Of a stretch of DNA of 64,000 bases, positions 56,828 through 64,000 are shown piece after piece. The stretch comes from Phlegmacium glaucopus (Eukaryota > Basidiomycota > Agaricomycetes > Agaricales > Cortinariaceae): the NCBI GenBank assembly GCA_015039465.1, contig MU130381.1, positions 906,196 to 970,195 on the forward strand, given 5' to 3'. The first letter of the stretch is position 1. The number at the start of each line of letters is the position of its first letter. Position numbers and translations under genes: made by a program. Below the pieces are notes generated by a model. The model did not search any database and was not told the DNA's origin. It was given only the letters and a program-made list of their open reading frames with translations.

Positions 56828-59800
56828 ATGACGCCTACACCCGACACTATTATGTCACCTACCACTTCTTCTACTGTCGACCCCACTGATGCCACAAAGC
56901 CTATTGTCCATATCCGGAGTATAGCCACTCATTTCTCTGGCGAGAAACTGGACCGCACAAAGGCAAACTGGAAGAAATGGAGTACGACCATGCGGCAAAG
57001 CCTCAATGTCTCTGCCTTGGGACACCATATTGATCCCATCCGCAACAGGCCTCCTGATGAGCTTACCCGCCCCACTTCATATGACAATTGGCTTACGAAC
57101 GATCTTGCTGTTCGCGCCTTCCTTGAGATGCACTGTTCCGATATTGAACAGCAGTTCCTCGAGAACTACTCTACTGCTCTGGACTCTTGGGAGGCCCTAA
57201 AGGCAGCTCATCTCGCGGAAGGTCCTGTCAAGCAAATGGAGCTGATTCGTACTGCTTTTACTGCTCGGATTCCTCGTGATAAGGACCAGGATTCCAAGGT
57301 ACGACAGATTACCGAGGATATTAGCAGGGCATTTGACATGCCTGGTGGATTGTCAAAAGACACGCTAATCTGTATTGCCCTCCTATCTGCGCTTAGTGAC
57401 GGACACGACCACCTTCGGGCTATTATTCAACGCGACCTACAAAATGCCACCATCGATAGACCTTTCTTACCGCACCATATTGCGTCCTATATCGCATCTG
57501 ACACCCAGCTCCTACTAGGTGACGCCAGTCGCGCCAACGCCCCCTCAGGTTCCTCTACTATAGCGCTTACTGCTAGGCCAGCCTCCAAAGCCCAAGAGCC
57601 GGTCATCTGCTCCAATTGCGGGAAGGAACATCATACGGACCCATACTGCATTTTGCCAGGTGGAGGAATGGCTGGGAAGACTATTGAGGAATCAAGGGCA
57701 GCTCGTCGACGAGATAGGGGTGGAAAGACTGTCAGTAAAGTCAAAAACACTAGTAACCCGGTGATGAAACACAAAGTCAGGATTACTACCGCTACTGGAC
57801 AGGCGCTCATTGTTGAAGTTGATGATGATACCCTTGCCAATGGCACGTCGGCTGCTCCGCCGAATGATTTTGCTGGGGTAACTCATACTACCGATGACCT
57901 GGAATGGGACGGCTTCGCTCACATGGCTCTAATTGAACGCGGCGAGGAGGAGATTCACATAAATTCTGCTGCTACACCCGAGCCAGAATTAACTTCATCA
58001 ATCAACCTTACCACAAGTGTCGACTGGAATAAAGCTTCTCAACCTATCGATCTTGCCAAAGTCACAGTAGCAGCACTAAACCAGAACTCGAAGACCATCC
58101 TATCTCTTGCCAAGTTCCCCTTTTATGTTGACAGTGGTGCCTCAATATATGTCACACCCGATAAATCGGATTTCTACACACTACGACAAATTGAACCTCA
58201 GCAAATAGGAGGCGTTGGAACTGCATCTGTTATGGCAATAGGGATGGGAGACATCCACTTACACATAGGACCCAAGACAATCCTCATACTACGAGATGCC
58301 CTCTACATTCCAGGAGCCACCGTCCGCCTTATATCTGTCAGCGCCATCACGAGAGACTCAAAAGTCAATATCCTTTTCGATGACAAGTCATGCTACTTTG
58401 TTGATAGAAGCACAAACGAGACGATAGCTCAAGGATCACTCACTACTAAAAAGCTTTACTCCCTCAATCTCCACGACACCAGTATCGCTCATGCTTTTGT
58501 GACCACTTGCAACCCTAATATAGAAACTTGGCATCGTCGCCTTGGCCATGCAAATTACCAATCGATACAGGAAATGGCACGTAAAGGAATGGTAAAAGGT
58601 ATGCCTACTACCTTCTCCAATACCCCCTCTAAATGCGAATCCTGTATCCTGGGAAAGCAGACAAGGACACCGATACCAAAGAGACGTGAGGATGGGCCGG
58701 GACACTTAGCGACTAGGAGACTGGAGAAGGTGTGGATAGATCTTACAGGTCCCACCGCCGTTCCATCCAGAAACGGCAATATATTTGTCATGAATATCAT
58801 AGACGATTTCACCTCCTACTCTTGGTCCATTATGTTACCCAATAAAAACAGTGCTTTTACAAAACTAAAAGAATGGGAAATCGCAAGAGAGAACGAGACT
58901 GGGTTGAAAGTCGGGACCTATAGGATGGACAACGGTGAACTAAAATCAGAAAAAATGGATACTTGGTTACGATCAAGGGGAATTCAGCAAGAATTCACTG
59001 CCCCCTATACCTCGGCACATATTGGCAGGGTTGAGCGGCTGCATCGCACACTCATGGGTAAAACTCGATCAATGCGATCCTATCCCAAGTTACCGCCATT
59101 CCTCTGGGAAGATCTATATTTGACAGCCAACCATCTCCATGTTCGAACACTTCACAAGAATGTGTCGAAAACACCATTTGAATTATGGTATGGAAGACAA
59201 CCTGATTATTCCTACATGCGAGAAATCGGATGCGACGCATACATCCTGATACTCAACAGACATAACCCAAAAATATATGAACGGTCGATCAAATGTGTTC
59301 TCGTCGGCTATGAAATGCAATCCAAATCTTATCTATGCTGGAACCAGGAACATCAAAAAATGTATAAATCGTACCATGTCCAGTTTATTGAAAGCCAGGA
59401 ATTATCCACATCACCAACAATAAATAATGATCCTCCAGAATCACTAGTGATACAACCCACTAACGTTGACGACATTTTCAAAATGGCGTTAACAGAACCC
59501 CTCCCATATGATGATGACGATGATATTGCATCATCAGATCCACCACCTGATTCCGATCATGACCAACTCCACATCACTGAACCTCCCAACCCCGCCAAAG
59601 ATCAGCCCCCACGCCGTTCGATTAGGAAAACCAAGCCCATAGATATTTTTCAGACTGCGAGGTTAGATGTGGCCATTCAAGAGTCAAAAGAAAGTGCACG
59701 AAGAGTCGCTGAGGGACGATCTGGGAGAAAGACAATCCAAGATATACAGGAAGAGGAGACTTGAAATGACCCAAAGGTGGTAGAAAAGGCGGGCATTGAT

Positions 59801-61504
59801 GAGTTATGTGATTTATATGAATCATTGGTTATTGATGATCAGCTCAATTCAACCGAACACACAAACATATTATTATCAGCAATAGCTGACCGATCTAACA
59901 TTGATCCAACATTCTTAGACTTTGAAGACACCCCAAACACATGGGAACAAGCAAAACTGTCGAAAAATGCACACAAGTGGGAAGCCGGATACCGGGATGA
60001 GCTGAAATCACTTGCTGACATGGGTGTATATGACCTAATACCTCCCACCGATGTTCCACGAGGATGCAAAATCCGCAAGGGACAACCAGTTTTTCATTTA
60101 AAACGAAATGAGCATGGGGAACCTGTTCGTTGGAAGGTACGACTCGTGTTTAAAGGTTTTGAACAAGTGTATGGCCAGGACTATATCGCTACCACCTCAC
60201 CTACTGCGCGAATGGAATCATGGTGCATTCTTCTTCACATTGCTGCATGCAAGAATTGGGACATTCAGCAAATAGATATCAAGACTGCTTTTCTTTACGG
60301 GCTCTTACCGGACGACGAAGTGCAATATATGCGTCAGCCAGAGGGATTTGAAGAGCCGAAAAAGGAGACATGGGTATGGAGGCTGAAGCGAGGACTCTAT
60401 GGCATGAAACAGAGCGGGAGGATCTGGAACCAGACTATGAACACTGCCATGCTCTCCTGGGGATTCAAACGACTTACATCAGAATCCTGTATATACTATA
60501 GGACACGCTCCGAGGGGTACGTCATTGCTGCCGTTCATGTCGACGATTTTCTTTCTATCTCGCACCCAAAATCCGAAAACACGCACTTTAAAGAATTAAT
60601 GAAGACCATATGGACGATCTCTGATCTTGGAGAACCGAAATTTTGCGTTGGCATTGGTATCCATCGAGATATATCTACGAAGTCAATTTATCTATCTCAG
60701 ACTGCTCTCATTGACAAAGTTGTTTCGCAATTTGGACAGACCGATGCCTTTCCTATCTCTACCCCAATGGACCCAGGCCTGAAATTACGACGCCCAGATC
60801 AAAAAGGCCTCTCCGGTGCAGATAAAGAACGTCTTGTGAAACTGCCTTATAGATCCGTCGTCGGATGCCTCATATATCTCTCAGTCGGCACCCACCCAGA
60901 CATTACCTATGCAGTCCAACAATTATCCCAGTTCCTCGATAATTTTTCCTACGCCCACTGGAATGCTGTTATACGGGTTGTCCGCTACCTCAAAGGCACT
61001 CGTGACTTGCGCCTACGTTTAGGAGGAGAAAATCCCATTGAGCTACGTGGTTTTACTGACTCGGACTGGGCTAACTGCCTTGATACTTGATGGAGCGTTG
61101 GGGGCTACCTTTTTATGCTGGGTTCAGGTATCATATCATGGAGTTCTCGGAAACAGAAGACGGTGGCAACCTCTTCGTGTGAGGCTGAATATACCGCTGC
61201 ATTTGAATCATCAAAGGAGACTGTTTGGCTTCGTACGTTACTCTCCGAAATTGACATGGCGCCCTCTGCCCCGACAACGATCTTGTGTGACAATAATGCC
61301 GCTATTATAATCTCCAATGATCCCTCACTCCACTCCCGCTCTAAACACTTTGACATCAAATATCATTTCCTACGCGAGCGCGTCAACAACGGCGAGATCA
61401 TACTGTCCTATATCAACACACGCGATAATGCCGCCGATTTATTCACTAAGGCACTCAATAGGACGAAATTCACTCGTTTCCGGTCCATTATAGGTCTCGT
61501 GTAA
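56828..61504 (+). pseudogene. Copia gag-pol polyprotein with two TGA stops
   Basis: A single frame of 1,559 codons with in-frame TGA at 59762-59764 and 61088-61090. Order: gag (WKKWSTTMRQSLNVSALGHH), zinc knuckle CSNCGKEHHTDPYC (57609-57650), protease FYVDSGAS (about 58123), GAG-pre-integrase WHRRLGHANYQSI...CESCILGKQ, integrase core (VWIDLTGP, RMDNGEL, Glu in HIGRVERLHRTL), RT (about 59960-60700; IDIKTAFLYG and VHVDD at 60536-60547), RNase H (FTDSDWANCLDT, SSCEAEY, CDNNAAI). The second stop is in the conserved CLDT(R)-S-GGY block, where Arg is expected. Catalytic residues of protease, integrase and RT appear kept, so readthrough or two reversions would give a complete enzyme set. Confidence 0.92.
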
Positions 61505-61579
61505 TTTTTTTTTCTCTTTTTCCCTTCAATTCATTTCCTTTTTTTTGATTCCATTTGAGGAGGAGACAGTTTGTTCACG

Positions 61580-61590
61580 GTGAGGAGGAG
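61580..61590 (+). other. Copia polypurine tract
   Basis: GTGAGGAGGAG immediately before TGTTGAG of the 3' LTR. Confidence 0.7.
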
Positions 61591-61879
61591 TGTTGAGATA
61601 ATTGATGGCCACCACGAACAAACCTGAACACATACTACGGCCACATGTGGCCACCTCCATTGTTTATCTTATATAAATACCTTAGTACTATGTAGACATA
61701 CCTCAGTCATTCTATCAGTGACTGAGGTGTGTATTTTGTCTTATCTTTCACTTACTTCATACTTACGGTCACTGTATCTAGTCACGTATACTATTATCTA
61801 GGTACAGTGGACTAATATATTAGTTGTTCTATCAGTGACTGAGTCACATATACTATTATCTAGGGTAAAGATTTTAACA
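61591..61879 (+). repeat. 3' LTR of copia element
   Basis: 289 bp. It lacks ACAGTGCCACAAAGTGGCC (19 bp) present in the 5' LTR. Its end joins FAS coding sequence without spacer. Confidence 0.9.
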
Positions 61880-62604
61880 GACAAATGACCAAATATTGAA
61901 CCAGCTGGGTAAGCCCAATAAGCAGGAATGACATGGGAACTGACCTGAGATAGGAGACTGCGGGATGAGCAGTTGCGCCTGAAAGCCAAGACGCCACGTC
62001 AAGGCCAGACGCATAATAAGTGGAGGCCCCTTCCTTGGTGGCTAGGGGCGCAAGGAGGTTGTCGGTGAGAGTCTGGACGAATGAGGCCACGAAAGGTGTG
62101 TGTATATCATAGAGATTTTGGAGCTCATCGAAGTAAACGGTCCCCTGACCACCAAACAAGGCAAAAATGGAAGCCATCTTCGAAAAAGCGGTGGTAAGAA
62201 GTGCGGATTCTGGTTGCTTTGAAATTGGGCCGTTGATTCCTTGCTTTTTGAGAGTAGCTACAGCATAGAAGTATGCAGAAAGGATGATCTTGCGTGCCTT
62301 GGTGTTAAAAGTGGATGTCAAAGGATGGATATCCTTCGTTGCAAGATAGGTTGATGTAAAGTGTTTGAACACGTTGAGAAGCAACGTGGTACAAGCATGG
62401 GTTAATCAGTGGGCGTCCCTCGGATATTCTCCCTGCGACATGCAAAAGGAAGCATGCAGAAAGCTCTACAGTTGCTTCTGCCTGATTTTCTAGCTGAATT
62501 GTAGTAGTATCGACGGCATCTTGCTGAGATTGATAAGTGAATTCATCTTTGAGGACCTCTGCTGTGGTCCACTCGTCTAACTGGGTAGAAACGGGTACTG
62601 AAAC
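61880..62604 (-). pseudogene. Fatty acid synthase fragment (starter acyltransferase domain), truncated
   Basis: N-terminal part of fungal FAS beta, which loads acetyl starter units. 62384-61880 reads LLNVFKHFTSTYLATKDIHP, then FALFGGQGTVYFDELQNLYD and LIGLTQLVQYLVIC, the acyltransferase lead-in of FAS. Upstream, after an acceptor-like TTATAG, 62604-62410 gives VSVPVSTQLDEWTTAEVLKD in another frame, so there is a frameshift near 62400. FGGQGTVYFDEL lacks the two residues (Asn-Glu) I expect after Thr. The fragment ends at the LTR before the GHSQG active site, so it cannot be functional. No continuation is seen on the far side of the copia element. Confidence 0.85.
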
Positions 62605-62682
62605 CTATAAAACAGCACTCAGTATTCATTTGCCTCAAAATATGAAATAAAGAATTACTCTGATTTGTCCAAGGGTACAATG

Positions 62683-62880
62683 TGTTACATTCCGTCACAT
62701 TCCGTCACACGTTACTCCGGTCTGAGGCTCCAAGTAGTTATACTGATCGGAGAAGCTGCTGCAGCCCTAACCCTCCCAAAAGCACCCTGTATTATAGAAC
62801 ATAGCCACAAACACAAAACCTTCAAAACCTTGCTCAAACGTATCCTCACCCACACCTCAAGCTTATAAGACAATTCAAAT
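62683..62880 (+). repeat. LTR-like fragment (TGTTACATTCCGTC type)
   Basis: Starts TGTTACATTCCGTCACATTC, related to 36926, but soon diverges. The 3' end is not defined. Confidence 0.45.
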
Positions 62881-62894
62881 TTCGTTTCCTCTTC

Positions 62895-63745
62895 AGTGCA
62901 GCCTCAATGCCTGCCTTGTCTTGGTCTTGTCATTGGGCCTTTCCTGCAACCGGAGTCGCATACACGACACGGCGGGTCGAGGATTTCACAGGACTAAAGC
63001 CTTGCCTTCTTCTTTCATTATTCAGCCTTCTGGAGTCACTGAATCTCCCTTTTGTTCTCCTCCCCTTGATTCAACTATAAGCTTGATTCCCTTTTGTATG
63101 TTCAAGCTCATGAAATTTATATTTTCCTTAACGTTGGCTCTATATCTTATATTTATATTCACGACGCAAGACGAGGACAATGTAAGGCAGTATGCAATGA
63201 GGCCAGGCTGAGGCAGCCTCAACAGAGGCCATCAGGCATGAGGCAAGGTCATGAAAGGGAACGGAGGCCTAAATGAGGAAGATACAGGTTGAGGCTCTGA
63301 AGAGGCATAGTAAGGCCGAGAAGGCTGCAATGAGGTTTGAGTAAAGGTGTAGAAGCAGTGTTGGTGATAAAGAAACAGTAGTGAAAGGGTGGTAGTCAGT
63401 CGTGTGGTCGATACCTAATAAGTGGGGTTCTTACGTCCTGGAAGGCCCTCGTCTTGCGTCGTAAATATAAATATAAAATATAAAGCCTACGATAAGGAAA
63501 ATATAAATTCATGAGCTTTGAACATACAAAAGGAGTCAAGCTTATAGCTGAATCAAAGGGTGAGAACCAGAAGGAGATTCAAGAAACGTTGAAGGCCAAG
63601 GCAAGGCGAGGCAGAATGAGGCTTTAATCCTGTGCTTCCAAGACCCATCGTGTCGTGTATTCGACTCCGATTCAGGATAGGAAAGTCACTGAGGCAAGGC
63701 CATGAGGCAGGCAATGAGGCAGGCTTTGAGGCCTTATCTCAAGAG
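62895..63745. repeat. Inverted repeat pair A/A'
   Basis: About 62895-63178 and 63455-63745 are reverse complements over most of their length. Landmarks: GAGTCGCATACACGACACGG versus CGTGTCGTGTATTCGACTCC, and TATAAGCTTGATTCCCTTTT versus AAAAGGAGTCAAGCTTATAG. It is GAGGC/GCCTC-rich at the outer ends. Confidence 0.75.
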
Positions 63746-64000
63746 CTTGAATTGTCGAGGGCCCTTTCCAGGACGTAAGAACCCACTTATTAGGTACCGA
63801 CCACACGACTGACTATCACCCTTTCACTACTGTTTCCTTATCACAATACTGCTTCCACACCATTCCACAAACCTTATAGCAGCCTTCTCAGCCTTACTAT
63901 GCCTCTTCAGAGCCTCAGCCTGCATCCTCCTCATCTCAGCCTTTGCTCCCTCTCATGACCTTGCCTCATGCCTGATGGCCTTTGCTGAGGTTGCCTCAGC
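63207..64000. repeat. Inverted repeat pair B/B', interleaved with A/A'
   Basis: 63207-63455 pairs with 63755-64000: GGCCATCAGGCATGAGGCAA versus TTGCCTCATGCCTGATGGCC, and GTGGTCGATACCTAATAAGT versus ACTTATTAGGTACCGACCAC. The right arm reaches the window edge, so the full extent is unknown. Confidence 0.75.

Larger units (their letters stand above)
56407..61879 (+). mobile_element. Ty1/copia retrotransposon, nearly intact
   Basis: Two LTRs, a primer-binding site, one long gag-pol frame broken by only two TGA codons, and a polypurine tract (GGTGAGGAGGAG) right before the 3' LTR. Five-base flanks (GTATC left, GACAA right) do not match, so one side was changed after insertion. The right flank is a truncated FAS gene. 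Confidence 0.92.

Noticed and set aside
61860..62384. Intact fatty acid synthase gene
   Set aside because: It stops at the LTR before the active site, is frameshifted upstream, and lacks all later domains.

Overview
The window looks like a transposon-dense stretch of nuclear DNA from an Agaricomycete (mushroom-forming basidiomycete). The evidence is the CxC5/CxC6 cysteine-cluster gene typical of KDZ-transposon neighbourhoods in these fungi, chromodomain Ty3/gypsy and Ty1/copia elements of fungal type, a Tad-like LINE, two BTB/POZ-family genes of the type amplified in mushrooms, a fungal fatty acid synthase fragment, and genes with many 50-66 bp GT-AG introns. The species cannot be named from sequence alone. 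No rRNA, CRISPR array or convincing functional tRNA gene was seen.

Layout. 1-7849: a degenerate Ty3/gypsy chromovirus with two LTRs, split by a small non-coding LTR element that has a perfect ATCCT target duplication. 7850-16050: broken transposon-associated genes (CxC5/CxC6 gene, an unknown protein, a BTB relic, a hypothetical fragment) mixed with a dispersed GGACTCC-type repeat family and a probable solo LTR. 16050-23800: AT-rich decayed sequence with a gypsy integrase tail and two unrecognised minus-strand relics. 23807-30048: a complete-length but decayed LINE on the minus strand, bounded by a 12-bp target duplication inside a tRNA-like sequence. 30207-30909: a 703-bp palindromic element. 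30980-33520: an unrecognised minus-strand gene relic. 34390-37400: a CpG-rich 50-bp minisatellite framed by strong hairpins, then repeat copies and two abutting LTRs. 38918-41020: small DNA-transposon (MITE) copies, two of them nested with perfect 8-bp duplications.

42416-52502 is the only region with apparently intact host genes: a minus-strand oligopeptide transporter (13 exons by my model, 1,185 residues, unusually long N-terminus) and a plus-strand three-exon BTB-domain gene of 290 residues whose last codons contain a hAT-like terminal repeat. 52800-56400 is mostly non-coding, with a diverged copia LTR, a hairpin and a 19-bp tandem repeat. 56407-61879 is a young copia element, broken only by two TGA codons. 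It directly abuts a truncated fatty acid synthase starter-domain fragment. The last kilobase (62895-64000) holds two interleaved long inverted repeats.

Most of the disabling changes in the transposons and in two gene relics are TGA or TAG codons where CGA or CAG is expected, and the three substitutions between the copia LTRs are all CpG transitions. This suggests cytosine-methylation-linked decay. Transposon boundaries rest on visible target duplications where stated; exon models rest on splice sites, reading-frame continuity and family conservation, all judged by eye.
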